DNA of 64,000 nucleotides from Kitasatospora indigofera. GTDB lineage: Bacteria; Actinomycetota; Actinomycetes; Streptomycetales; Streptomycetaceae. The stretch lies in the NCBI RefSeq assembly GCF_014655955.1, contig NZ_BNBO01000045.1:1-64000 (forward strand), in the 5' to 3' direction. Position 1 is the first letter of the stretch, and each line of letters opens with the position of its first letter. The notes under the pieces were generated by a model, which saw only the letters and a program-made list of their open reading frames with translations, was not told where the DNA came from and did not search any database. Position numbers and translations under genes: made by a program. Below, one piece after another: positions 16,229-24,513 of this stretch.

Positions 16229-16371
16229 GTGTCGGGGTCCCGTTTCGTGAGTGGGCCGGATGAAGCGTGTTCCGCCAGGAAGAACGACGGGACGCCCGGG
16301 GGGAAACGGCCGGGTTCTCCGATCACCCGAATGCCCCGGGTAAGCCGTACGGGTGATAGCCGTCCGGTGCG

Positions 16372-16399
16372 CGCAACCCGGTACCCGGGGCCTCGTTGG
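16372..16399 (+). promoter_or_regulatory. Probable BldN-type promoter of a chaplin gene
   Basis: CGCAAC (16372-16377), 16 bp, CGTTGG (16394-16399) matches CGTAAC/CGTTGA with one mismatch in each hexamer. It lies 56 bp before the chaplin start at 16455, and chaplin genes are known BldN targets. Confidence 0.65.
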
Positions 16400-16454
16400 A
16401 GATCACGCACGTTCCGTGCAGCTGTGAACCCTTCGATCGTTCAGGAGGCTCGAT

Positions 16455-16694
16455 ATGAGCATCAAGAAGACCGCCGCAGTTGGCGCCGCCGTGGTAGGCA
16501 TCATTGCGGCCGGTGCCGGCAGCGCGATGGCCAGCTCCACCGCGGAGGGCGTCGCCGCCGGCTCCCCGGGTGTCGCCTCCGGCAACAACATCGCCGTCCC
16601 GGTGCACATCCCGGTCAACCTCTGCGGCAACTCCATCGACGTTGTCGGCCTGCTGAACCCGGCCTTCGGCAACAGCTGCGCCAACGTCGGCTGA
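16455..16694 (+). CDS. Short chaplin
   Basis: This 79-aa chaplin is preceded by CAGGAGG. The signal peptide MSIKKTAAVGAAVVGIIAAG is cut near AMA-SSTAEG. The mature domain contains GVAAGSPGVASGNNIAVPVH and CGNSIDVVGLLNPAFGNSC. It replaces the usual GVLSGN with GVASGN. It is the only plus-strand chaplin here and has its own BldN-like promoter. Confidence 0.94.
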   Translation: MSIKKTAAVGAAVVGIIAAGAGSAMASSTAEGVAAGSPGVASGNNIAVPVHIPVNLCGNSIDVVGLLNPAFGNSCANVG

Positions 16695-16720
16695 CCTCGG
16701 TCGGTCCGTTCGTTCCGCGC

Positions 16721-16776
16721 AGCACCGAGCCGCCGTCCTCGCCTCCCTCCTGGGGTGCGGGCGGCGGCTCGGTGCT
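16721..16776. terminator. Terminator after the plus-strand chaplin
   Basis: Perfect 15-base arms AGCACCGAGCCGCCG (16721-16735) and its complement (16762-16776) flank a 26-base loop, 26 bases after the chaplin stop. Confidence 0.7.
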
Positions 16777-16901
16777 GTCCGGCGGCCGTGCGCGCGGAGC
16801 GGTTCCGCCGCCGGTGCCCCGGGCCGGTGCCCCTGACCGGCCCGCCGGCGGCGTTCCGGCGGCGTTCCGGCGAGGTGCCGGCGGGACCCTTGTCATGACC
16901 C

Positions 16902-16948
16902 TTGTTGCGTTACTTGTCAGTACCTAGAATATGAGGCCTGCTCATATT
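16902..16948 (+). promoter_or_regulatory. Promoter with an overlapping palindromic operator for the SGNH hydrolase gene
   Basis: TTGTTG (16902-16907), 17 bp, TAGAAT (16925-16930) resembles a housekeeping promoter. A perfect inverted repeat, AATATGAG-N5-CTCATATT (16928-16948), covers the end of the -10 and the likely start site. Its A+T-rich sequence stands out from the background. It is probably a repressor site about 103 bp upstream of the GTG. Confidence 0.65.
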
Positions 16949-17051
16949 TCCCTCGGCCGACGGCAGTTCGGGCCGGGGGCACCGCACGCTCCACGCTCCG
17001 CGCCGCCCGGCCCCCACCGGTCGGCGTCCCCGCCCTCGCAAGGAGTAACGC

Positions 17052-18722
17052 GTGATCAGGTCACTGTTCCCCGCTGCCCGGCGATGTCGCACCGTGCCCC
17101 GGCGCTCCCGCGCGGGAGCCCTGCTCGCCACCACCGGCTTGGTCGCCGGCCTCGTCCTGGCCGGCGCCCCGGGCGCCCTGGCCGGCACCGCGGCCGCCGC
17201 CGCGCCCCGCCCGCCCGCGATCGTCGCCCTCGGCGACAGCGCCATCTCCGGGGAGGGCGCCGGCACCGACACCGGCGACGGCTACTTCCCCGACAGCGAC
17301 ACCCCCGCCAACTACTGCCACCGCCACCCCAAGTCGGAGATCTTCGTCACCGACATCCCCGGCGTCACCCCGGTCGACCTCGCCTGCTCCGGCGCGCAGA
17401 CCGGCGACCTGGTCAGCGACCCCGAGCTCGCGAAGATCACCGGCCCCGGCAGCGGCGACTTCGGCGAGCCCAAGCAGGACGTCCAACTCGCCCGGGCCGC
17501 GGCCCGGTACGACATCAAGATGATCGTCGTCACGATCGGCGCCAACGACGACTTCGACTTCAGCGGCATCATGATGCACTGCCTGAGCCAGTACTTCCCG
17601 GTCCCGCAGGGCCAGGGCTGCCGGGACACCATCGGCAGCGCCGAGATCGCCGAGCGGGCGAAGCGGGTCCAGCCCAAGGTGGTCGCGGCGCTGCGCGACA
17701 TCCGGCAGACCATGCGGGCGGCCGGCTACGCCGACTCCTCGTACCAGCTGGTCCACCAGTCGTACTTCAACCCGATCACGCCCGACATCCGCACCAACAC
17801 CTACGTCGGCAAGGTCGCGGCCGGCTGTCCGGCCTTCCCCGAGGACCTCGCCTGGGGGCACAACTGGGTGGTGCCGGTCCTGAGCGACGCCCTGCGCGCC
17901 GCCGCCGAGCAGGTGCCCGGCGTGCGCCACCTCGACCAGCGCCGGGTCTCCTTCGGCCACGAGGTCTGCGCGGAGTGGACCAGTTCGCCGTACGAGTACA
18001 CCAACGGCGACGTGATCAACCTCTCCGAGTGGGTCCGCAACGGCTGCGACCAGCAGATCGGCATCCCGGGCCTGTGCATGAACATGGTGCGCCAGTCGTA
18101 CCACCTGCGGGTCGCCGGCTACCGCGCCGAGGGCGTCTGCCTCGGCCAGTTCTACGCCCGGCCCGACCAGCAGCAGGCGTACTGCACCCTCAACCAGCAG
18201 AACACCACCTCCATCGAACCCCTCACCCCCGGGCAGCCGTTCGGCGACCGGCCCGAGGACGGCGCCTGGTACCAGCTCACCGACACCGCCACCGGCAAGG
18301 TGCTCGACCTGTCCGGCGGCGGCAGCTACGGCGACAGCACCGACGGCCGGGCCGCCATCACCTACCGGGCCACCGGCGGGCTGAACCAGTCCTTCGTCCT
18401 GGAGGCCAGGTCCGGCGGCAGCTACGAGCTGGGCTTCAGCGGCAACCGCGCCATGTGCCTGGACGCCACCGGGGCCTCCACCGCCCCGGGCACCCGCCTG
18501 GTGCAGTGGCGCTGCAACGGCGGCGGCAACCAGCACTGGGTCTTCAAGCCGGCCGGCGACGGCCGGTACACCCTGGCCGACTCGCAGGACACCGGGAAGG
18601 TGGCCACCGCCGGCCCGCCGGACGCCCAGGGCAACCAGCTGATCGAACTCGCGGCCGACACCGGCGCCCCCGGCCAGCTGTGGCAGCTCACCAAGCTCGG
18701 CATCGTCCACCTGCACGGCTGA
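17052..18722 (+). CDS. Secreted SGNH/GDSL hydrolase with C-terminal ricin-type lectin domain
   Basis: The 556-aa pre-protein has a signal peptide with twin-Arg-like basic residues (to about residue 51). An SGNH hydrolase domain follows, with block I at PAIVALGDSAISGEGAG (Ser63), block III near VVTIGANDDFDF, and a late His region around residues 290-300. The C-terminal 150 residues (from about 405) are a ricin B-type beta-trefoil with QxW-like repeats (NQSFVLE, NQHWVFK, GQLWQLT). The lectin part likely tethers the esterase to a polysaccharide; the ester substrate is unknown. GTG 17052 follows AAGGAG. The gene is monocistronic, with an operator-like palindrome over its promoter. Confidence 0.88.
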   Translation: MIRSLFPAARRCRTVPRRSRAGALLATTGLVAGLVLAGAPGALAGTAAAAAPRPPAIVALGDSAISGEGAGTDTGDGYFPDSDTPANYCHRHPKSEIFVTDIPGVTPVDLACSGAQTGDLVSDPELAKITGPGSGDFGEPKQDVQLARAAARYDIKMIVVTIGANDDFDFSGIMMHCLSQYFPVPQGQGCRDTIGSAEIAERAKRVQPKVVAALRDIRQTMRAAGYADSSYQLVHQSYFNPITPDIRTNTYVGKVAAGCPAFPEDLAWGHNWVVPVLSDALRAAAEQVPGVRHLDQRRVSFGHEVCAEWTSSPYEYTNGDVINLSEWVRNGCDQQIGIPGLCMNMVRQSYHLRVAGYRAEGVCLGQFYARPDQQQAYCTLNQQNTTSIEPLTPGQPFGDRPEDGAWYQLTDTATGKVLDLSGGGSYGDSTDGRAAITYRATGGLNQSFVLEARSGGSYELGFSGNRAMCLDATGASTAPGTRLVQWRCNGGGNQHWVFKPAGDGRYTLADSQDTGKVATAGPPDAQGNQLIELAADTGAPGQLWQLTKLGIVHLHG

Positions 18723-18732
18723 GCCGCGCGGA

Positions 18733-18766
18733 GGCGGTGCGGCATCCGGCCGGGTGCCGCACCGCC
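18733..18766. terminator. Bidirectional terminator after the SGNH hydrolase
   Basis: Perfect 12-base arms GGCGGTGCGGCA (18733-18744) and its complement (18755-18766) lie between this gene and the convergent DUF4291 gene. Confidence 0.75.
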
Positions 18767-18771
18767 CTCTC

Positions 18772-19347
18772 TCAGCCCGTCGCCCCGATCACCGCGGCGA
18801 CGGTCTCCGGCAGCGGGTACGGCAGCTCGACAGGTGCGCCCCGGCCACCGCCGCGGCGCACCTCGCCCGCCAGTGCCGTCACGTCCGAGACCGAGACCAG
18901 CCACTCGTCCGCGTACCGGCGGACCGCCTCCCCGCGCAGCCCGACCTGCAGGGCCCGCCACGGCAGCGGGCGCAGGGCCGCGTCCCGCTCCGGGTCCCAC
19001 TGCAGCCGGACCTCGCCGCGTCGCAGCTCACGCCGCCAGGCGTCCCTGGAGGGGTGCAGCCGGGGCCGGTAGGAACTCTCCACCGCCCGCGCGAGCGCCC
19101 ACTCGAAGCCCTCCCGGGTGATCTCCAGGGCCAGGACCCGCTCCTGGCCCGGCGCCCGGCCCCAGTCGCTGCGGTACATCATCCAGTGGAAGGACGGCTT
19201 GATCCAGGTCATCCGCTCCCGGTCGAAGGCCGTGGGGAAGCGCCCGGTCCGGGCGGCCGGTATCCCGATGGCGGCCGGGAAGGCCTGGTAGACGGTGATC
19301 GTCGACGCGGTGAAGACGGCCCGGATCCGACGGACGGGGAGGGACAT
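18772..19347 (-). CDS. DUF4291 family protein
   Basis: This 191-aa protein matches the DUF4291 pattern: RRIRAVFTASTITVYQAFP, then RMTWIKPSFHWMMYRSDWG, ERVLALEITREGFEWALARA, and a late RALQVGLRGEAVRRYADEWL segment. DUF4291 proteins are widespread and cytoplasmic with no established biochemical role; the conserved Tyr/Trp/Arg residues suggest a nucleic-acid or nucleotide ligand. ATG 19347 (MSLPVRRIRA) is used because it sits just before the conserved region and follows GGGGAGGG. Confidence 0.85.
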   Translation of the reverse strand: MSLPVRRIRAVFTASTITVYQAFPAAIGIPAARTGRFPTAFDRERMTWIKPSFHWMMYRSDWGRAPGQERVLALEITREGFEWALARAVESSYRPRLHPSRDAWRRELRRGEVRLQWDPERDAALRPLPWRALQVGLRGEAVRRYADEWLVSVSDVTALAGEVRRGGGRGAPVELPYPLPETVAAVIGATG

Positions 19348-19539
19348 GCCCGGATCCTCGGCCACCACCCGTCCGGCCCGCCACCGGACATCCGCGCCAC
19401 GGGCGGGCGGCGGGGGCGGTCCGGAGCCTCCCGGTGGCGCGGGGGCAGGCCCCCGTGGGCGCCGGCGGGCCGTGCCGTAGGCTCGCCCGGCAGCTTGCGC
19501 GTACAGCGGCGGTCCTCGGCGGGGGCGGAGTCAGGGATC

Positions 19540-20922
19540 ATGAGCACAACACCAACCAGCGCGTCGCCCGAGGCGCCCGCCCGGCCCGGCACGCCGGCGC
19601 GGCCGGCGGCGGCCGGCTCCGTGGGCCCTCGTCGTCCGCCCGGCCCGTCGCAGGGCCCGCCGGACGGGACACCGGACGGCGCGCGGCCGGCCGGTGCGCC
19701 GTCGGACGGTGCGGGGCCGGCCGGGACGCCGGGTGACCGCCGGGCGGTGCGCCGCCTGGCCGGCCGCTACGGCGCCGCGCTCGGTGCCTACGCGGCCGTG
19801 AAGTCGGCCGGGTTCGCCGTCTTCCTCGCCCTGCTCGTCCACGCGGACGACTACAGCGGCAAGGCCACCGGGCGCGGCGGCGGCGCCCGGCCCTGGGACG
19901 TCCTCGGCAGCTGGGACGGCGTCTGGTACCAGCGGATCGCCCTCAGCGGCTACCACCCCCAGCTGATCCCGCTGCAGGGCTACCAGCACGCCACCCTGTA
20001 CGAGAACTCGGCGGTCTTCTTCCCGCTCTACCCCTGGCTGATCCGGATCGTCTGCGCCTGTACCGGCCTCGGCACCTACGGCGCCGGGATGCTGGTTGCA
20101 GTGGTGGCCTCGTTCGTCGCGGCCGCCGGGATCTTCGCCGTCGCGGCCCGGCTGGGCGGGGTGCGGGCGGGCGTGGTCGCGGCCGCGATCTGGGGCCTGT
20201 TCCCCGGCTCGGGCGTGGAGTGGGCGGTCTACTCGGACTCGCTCTTCGTGGCGCTGGCGGCCTGGTCGTGCCACTGCGTGATCACCCGGCGCTGGCTCAC
20301 CGCGGGACTGCTCGCCTTCACGGCCGGCCTGGGCCGCCCGACGGCGGCGGCGCTGATCGCCGCGGTGTCCCTCACGGCGCTCGTCGCACTGGTGCGGCGC
20401 ACGGACGGCATCGTGCGCCCCCTGACGGCCGTGCTGATCGCCCCGTGGGGCCTGCTCGGCTACATCGGCTGGGTCGGCTGGAAGGTCGGCGAACCGGCCG
20501 GCTACTTCCACCTCCAACGCGGCGCCTGGAACCGCTACTTCGACTTCGGTTCGGCCACCGCCCACAGCCTCCTGGACGTCCTGGTCGGCCGCTGGCACGC
20601 CTGGCAGGTCAACCCCGTCCCGGACCTGATCGCGATCGCGCTGCTGATCGCCCTCCCCGGCCTGGTCGTCCTGCTGATGCGGACCCGCCCCCCGCTGGTC
20701 CTGGTCGTCTACACCGGGCTGACCATCGTCGCGGCGCTGGCCAGCAACCAGATATTCGACAACATCTCCCGCTACCTGCTGCCGGCCTTCCCGCTCTTCA
20801 TCGGCCTGGCCACCGCCCTGCGCCGGTACAGCTGGGCCACCCTGGCCGGCCTCCTCACGCTCCCCGCCCTCGCCTCGGGCTGGTACGCGGGCTACGCCCT
20901 GTTCGAACTGGGCGTGCCGTAG
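19540..20922 (+). CDS. Multi-pass membrane glycosyltransferase (GPI mannosyltransferase/PIG-V-like)
   Basis: The 460-aa protein begins with about 75 low-complexity Pro/Gly/Ala residues and then has about 8-10 membrane segments. After the first one, the luminal loop DVLGSWDGVWYQRIALSGYH holds the conserved WDxxWY element typical of GT-C and PIG-V-like mannosyltransferases, where the Asp is catalytic. Further signatures are VFFPLYPWLIRI, GVEWAVYSDSLFVALAAWS and SNQIFDNISRYLLPAFPLF. A polyprenyl-phosphate sugar donor and a cell-wall or lipid acceptor are likely but not shown. ATG 19540 follows a weak GGAG. Confidence 0.8.
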   Translation: MSTTPTSASPEAPARPGTPARPAAAGSVGPRRPPGPSQGPPDGTPDGARPAGAPSDGAGPAGTPGDRRAVRRLAGRYGAALGAYAAVKSAGFAVFLALLVHADDYSGKATGRGGGARPWDVLGSWDGVWYQRIALSGYHPQLIPLQGYQHATLYENSAVFFPLYPWLIRIVCACTGLGTYGAGMLVAVVASFVAAAGIFAVAARLGGVRAGVVAAAIWGLFPGSGVEWAVYSDSLFVALAAWSCHCVITRRWLTAGLLAFTAGLGRPTAAALIAAVSLTALVALVRRTDGIVRPLTAVLIAPWGLLGYIGWVGWKVGEPAGYFHLQRGAWNRYFDFGSATAHSLLDVLVGRWHAWQVNPVPDLIAIALLIALPGLVVLLMRTRPPLVLVVYTGLTIVAALASNQIFDNISRYLLPAFPLFIGLATALRRYSWATLAGLLTLPALASGWYAGYALFELGVP

Positions 20923-21064
20923 CCGGCGCCGACCCCGGCCACTCCCGTCGATCCCGCCGCCGGCGGCCCTGCGGGGCTCCGCCGGCGGGTGATTGACGCC
21001 GCGTCACGGACGCCTGCGCGGCGGCCGGCGCCGCCGAGACCGACGGGTCGTGCCGGGCACGCCC

Positions 21065-21122
21065 GCGCCCCCGTCCGGACGGCTGCCCGGTCCGGACGGC
21101 TGCCCGGTCCGGACGGGGGCGC
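21065..21122. terminator. Long hairpin with internal direct repeats
   Basis: Perfect 16-base arms GCGCCCCCGTCCGGAC (21065-21080) and its complement (21107-21122) enclose a loop carrying two copies of GGCTGCCCGGTCCGGAC. The hairpin lies between convergent genes and probably terminates both. Confidence 0.65.
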
Positions 21123-21151
21123 GGGGCGGACGGTCGTCCACGGGGTGCGGC

Positions 21152-21634
21152 TCAGGGCCACACCAGGCAGTACAGCTGGTGCCCGGCGTCGTGCAGCCGG
21201 TTCGCGAAGTCCTGCCACTCGTGCAGCATGCTGTAGATCACGAAGGCGTCGCGCGGGCCCCGGCGGTCCGGGACGGTGGACCAGATGAAGGCCGCCGCGC
21301 CCAGCTCGGTCTCGTCGGCCTTGCGGAGCGGCTCGACGACGATCTGCGGCAGCTGGACGACCGCGTAGTCCGGGTGCAGGACGACGAGTTCCAGCGGCGG
21401 CACCTGGTGCAGCGGGACGCCCTGGATGCCGGTGAGGACCATCGCGCTCATGGTCTCCGGCTTGATCTTGGTGGAGAGGTGCCCGTTGGGGGAGCCGCTG
21501 GTCTCCATCAGGTCGCCGAGGCGGCCGAGGGCACCCAGCTCGCCGGCGTCCAGGCCGAGGCCGCCGGGGCCGAGCGCGGTGGGGACTCTGGCGGCGGTGG
21601 CGCGATCGGGTGCGCCGAAGTACTTGTAGGTCAC
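21152..21634 (-). CDS. Conserved hypothetical protein next to hemL
   Basis: I do not recognise a domain. From GTG 21634 the product is 160 aa (VTYKYFGAPDRATAARVPTA). The N-terminal half is Gly/Leu-rich, with a run of short hydrophobic turns (GPGGLGLDAGELGALGRLGD). The second half is compact: ETMSAMVLTGIQGVPLHQVP, ELVVLHPDYAVVQLPQIVVE, a Trp in AAFIWSTVPD, and the terminus SMLHEWQDFANRLHDAGHQL. It has no signal peptide or membrane segment, so it is probably cytoplasmic. The frame stays open upstream to 21781, but that part reads as Arg/Gly-rich noise. It is divergent from hemL. Confidence 0.7.
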   Translation of the reverse strand: MTYKYFGAPDRATAARVPTALGPGGLGLDAGELGALGRLGDLMETSGSPNGHLSTKIKPETMSAMVLTGIQGVPLHQVPPLELVVLHPDYAVVQLPQIVVEPLRKADETELGAAAFIWSTVPDRRGPRDAFVIYSMLHEWQDFANRLHDAGHQLYCLVWP

Positions 21635-21964
21635 CCCCACGCGTCCCTCACCCCGTCTTCCACTGCGACCTGCACCCGTACCCGCTCCCGTACCGCCGCT
21701 CGCGGCCCGCGCGGACCGTCGGGAGCCGCCCGCGATCTCGTCGTGGCCGTCCTGCGCCTCGGACACTCGGACCATCCTCACCGGAATTCGCCGGAATCGA
21801 CAGACCCCCGCACGTCCGGTGTCCCTCCCGGACGTGCCCCTTACCCGTCATGGGCCGCCGTACACGGCCGCCGTCATACCGTCCAACCCGTTCACACGCT
21901 CGTACGTCACCACTGCCCGCGGCGGCGGTGACGTAAGCCCTGTGCACTGCATGTGCGCACAGTC

Positions 21965-21979
21965 TGACCGGTCCGGTCA
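21965..21979. promoter_or_regulatory. Palindrome upstream of hemL (TGACCGG-T-CCGGTCA)
   Basis: Perfect 7-bp arms around one base lie about 120 bp upstream of hemL, in the divergent intergenic region. It is a candidate operator; no regulator can be named. Confidence 0.4.
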
Positions 21980-22000
21980 AGGCAGCAGTCAGCGCCCCTG

Positions 22001-22020
22001 CTGTACGGACAACCGTACAG
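22001..22020. promoter_or_regulatory. Palindrome upstream of hemL (CTGTACGG-N4-CCGTACAG)
   Basis: A perfect inverted repeat with 8-bp arms and a 4-bp spacer lies 81-100 bp upstream of hemL, 22 bp after the previous palindrome (two turns of the helix). The size and spacing suit a dimeric repressor controlling haem precursor supply. It does not match the Rex operator. Confidence 0.5.
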
Positions 22021-22100
22021 ACAACGGCACACGGATCATCGTTCCAGATGATCGGGTCCGACATGCAGAGGTGAAGGACACGATTTGAGACCATGTGCGG

Positions 22101-23426
22101 GTGAGCTACCCCTACGAAGCACCTCAATCCCAGTCGCTGTTCGACCGCGCCTCGGTCGTCACCCCCGGTGGCGTCAACTCGCCGGTGCGCGCCTTCCGCG
22201 CGGTCGGCGGCACGCCGCGCTTCATGGTGTCCGGAAACGGCCCCTACCTCACCGACGCCGACGGCCGTGAGTACGTCGACCTGGTGTGCTCGTGGGGGCC
22301 GATGATCCTGGGCCACGCGCACCCGGCGGTGATCGACGCCGTCCAGCGGGCGGTCTCCCTCGGCACCTCCTTCGGCACGCCGGGGCAGGGCGAGGTCGAG
22401 CTGGCCGAGGAGATCGTCGACCGGATCGCGCCGGTCGAGCAGGTCCGGCTGGTCTCCTCGGGCACCGAGGCGACCATGTCGGCGATCCGGCTGGCCCGCG
22501 GCTTCACCGGCCGCGCCAAGGTGGTCAAGTTCGCCGGCTGTTACCACGGTCACGTGGACGCGCTGCTGGCCGCGGCCGGCTCCGGCGTGGCGACCTTCGG
22601 CCTGCCGGACACCCCGGGCGTCACCGGGGCCCAGGCCGGCGACACCATCGTGCTGCCGTACAACGACCTCGCCGCGGTCGAGGCGGCCTTCGCCGCGAAC
22701 CCGGGCGAGATCGCCTGCGTGATCACCGAGGCCTCGCCCGGCAACATGGGCGTCGTCCCGCCGCTGCCCGGTTTCAACGGCGGCCTGGCCCGGCTGTGCC
22801 GGGAGAACGGCGCGCTGTTCATCTCGGACGAGGTGATGACCGGCTTCCGCGTCTCCAGGGCCGGCTGGTACGGCCTGGAGGCCGCGAACGAGGGCTGGGC
22901 GCCGGACCTGCTGACCTTCGGCAAGGTGATGGGCGGCGGCTTCCCGGCGGCGGCCTTCGGCGGCCGGGCCGACGTGATGGGCCACCTGGCCCCCGCCGGG
23001 CCGGTCTACCAGGCGGGCACGCTGTCGGGGAACCCGGTCGCCACCGCGGCCGGCCTGGCCCAGCTGCGCGGCTGCACCGACGAGGTGTACGCGACCGTGG
23101 ACCGGGTGGCGGCCGAGGTGTCCGGCCTGGTCTCGGACGCGCTGGCGAAGGAGGGCGTGGCCCACCGCCTGCAGACGGCCGGGAACATGTTCTCGGTGTT
23201 CTTCACCGACCGGCCGGTGACCGACTACGACGAGGCGAGGACGCAGGAGGCGTACCGCTTCAACGGCTTCTTCCACTCGATGCTCGCGCAGGGCGTCTAC
23301 CTGCCGCCGTCGGCCTTCGAGTCCTGGTTCGTCTCGGCGTCCCACGACGAGCGGGCGATCGAGCGGATCGCCGCCGCCCTGCCGGCCGCCGCCCGCGCGG
23401 CCGCCGAGGCCCGCCCGGCCGCCTGA
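22101..23426 (+). CDS. hemL: Glutamate-1-semialdehyde 2,1-aminomutase
   Basis: HemL converts glutamate-1-semialdehyde to 5-aminolevulinate, the step after HemA. It is a class III aminotransferase fold: TPGGVNSPVRAFRAVGGTPR, VSSGTEATMSAIRLARGFTG, the Asp of ISDEVMTGFRVS, and the PLP lysine in LLTFGKVMGGGFPAA (Lys275). GTG 22101 (VSYPYEAPQS) agrees with relatives; a GTG two codons earlier (22095) is equally open. hemL is separated from the rex-hem operon and lacks a Rex site, but two palindromes lie upstream. The downstream phosphatase may be co-transcribed. Confidence 0.97.
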   Translation: MSYPYEAPQSQSLFDRASVVTPGGVNSPVRAFRAVGGTPRFMVSGNGPYLTDADGREYVDLVCSWGPMILGHAHPAVIDAVQRAVSLGTSFGTPGQGEVELAEEIVDRIAPVEQVRLVSSGTEATMSAIRLARGFTGRAKVVKFAGCYHGHVDALLAAAGSGVATFGLPDTPGVTGAQAGDTIVLPYNDLAAVEAAFAANPGEIACVITEASPGNMGVVPPLPGFNGGLARLCRENGALFISDEVMTGFRVSRAGWYGLEAANEGWAPDLLTFGKVMGGGFPAAAFGGRADVMGHLAPAGPVYQAGTLSGNPVATAAGLAQLRGCTDEVYATVDRVAAEVSGLVSDALAKEGVAHRLQTAGNMFSVFFTDRPVTDYDEARTQEAYRFNGFFHSMLAQGVYLPPSAFESWFVSASHDERAIERIAAALPAAARAAAEARPAA

Positions 23427-23585
23427 CCCGCCCCCGCACGGCCCCGCGGCGCCGGTCCGCCCCCGGACCGGTGCCGCGCCCCGGCCACCGGGGACCCGGC
23501 ACCCCGGGGCCCGACCGCCCGGACCGTACGCCCGGACCCGACCGCCCGTACCCAACCACTCAGCAGCCCGCCAGGAGAACTTGAA

Positions 23586-24266
23586 GTGAGCGCCCAAGAG
23601 ATCACCGTCGTGCACCTCATGCGGCACGGTGAGGTGCACAACCCGGAGGGCATCCTGTACGGCCGCCTGCCGGACTACCACCTGTCCGAGCTCGGCCGGC
23701 AGATGGCCGACCGGGTCGCCGAGGACCTGGCCGGGCGGGACATCACCCACGTGGTGGCGTCCCCGCTGGAGCGGGCCCAGGAGACCGCCGAGCCGATCGG
23801 CAAGTCGCACGGCCTGGACGTCGCGGTCGACGAGCGGCTGATCGAGGCCGACAACATCTTCCAGGGCAAGACCTTCGGGGTGGGCGACGGCTCGCTGCGC
23901 AACCCCTCGTACTGGAAGTACCTGACCAACCCGTTCCAGCCGTCCTGGGGCGAGCCGTACGTCGAGCAGGCGGTGCGGATGATGGGCGCGCTGGCCGCCG
24001 CCCGGGACGCGGCCCGCGGGCACGAGGCCGTCTGCGTCAGCCACCAGCTGCCGATCTGGACGGTCCGCTCGTTCGTGGAGAAGCGCCGGCTGTGGCACGA
24101 CCCGCGCCGCCGGCAGTGCTCGCTGGCCTCGCTGACCAGCTTCACCTACGAGGGCGACCGGATCGTGTCGGTCGGCTACCGGGAGCCGGCCCGCGACCTG
24201 CTGCCGGCGCACCTGGTGGGCAAGGGCGGCAAGGGCAAGCCGGTCGGCAAGAGCTTCGGCGCCTGA
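23586..24266 (+). CDS. Histidine phosphatase (phosphoglycerate mutase family)
   Basis: The 226-aa cytoplasmic protein has the catalytic RHG in VVHLMRHGEVHNPEGILYGR, the second His-containing motif in AVCVSHQLPIWTVRSFVEK, and the acid region EADNIFQGKTFG. Family members dephosphorylate diverse small phosphates; a metabolic mutase role is less likely than a phosphatase role. GTG 23586 follows CAGGAGAAC. It lies between hemL and the cytochrome c maturation genes, an arrangement also seen in other streptomycetes. Confidence 0.88.
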   Translation: MSAQEITVVHLMRHGEVHNPEGILYGRLPDYHLSELGRQMADRVAEDLAGRDITHVVASPLERAQETAEPIGKSHGLDVAVDERLIEADNIFQGKTFGVGDGSLRNPSYWKYLTNPFQPSWGEPYVEQAVRMMGALAAARDAARGHEAVCVSHQLPIWTVRSFVEKRRLWHDPRRRQCSLASLTSFTYEGDRIVSVGYREPARDLLPAHLVGKGGKGKPVGKSFGA

Positions 24267-24273
24267 CCCGGCC

Positions 24274-24307
24274 GGGCCCGGGGGAGTGACCGTGCTCACC
24301 CGGGCCC
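24274..24307. terminator. Terminator after the hemL-phosphatase pair
   Basis: Arms of 13 bases (GGGCCCGGGGGAG and CTCACCCGGGCCC) pair with one mismatch, 8 bases after the phosphatase stop. Confidence 0.65.
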
Positions 24308-24513
24308 GCACGGCTTCCCGGGCCGGTGCCGCCCCGGCCCGGGCCGGGGCCGTTCCCGGGCGGCCGGGGCCCCGCCGGGGCCGGTCCGGCGGATAAGCGC
24401 TTCGCGACCGGAGCGCCCAGCCGCGCCTTGGCGCAGCCGCAGGTCAGGGGCGGTTCGACACGCTAGGTCGGACCCCCCGAAACCCGCCCGGAGTCCCATG
24501 CGAAACTTTTCAC

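Noticed and set aside
21075..21115. Short direct repeats resembling a mini repeat array
   Set aside because: There are only two full copies of GGCTGCCCGGTCCGGAC, both within the loop of a terminator hairpin; it is not a CRISPR.
24390..24480. Possible tRNA-like or structured RNA before resA
   Set aside because: Short inverted repeats are present, but no cloverleaf, conserved loops or CCA could be made.
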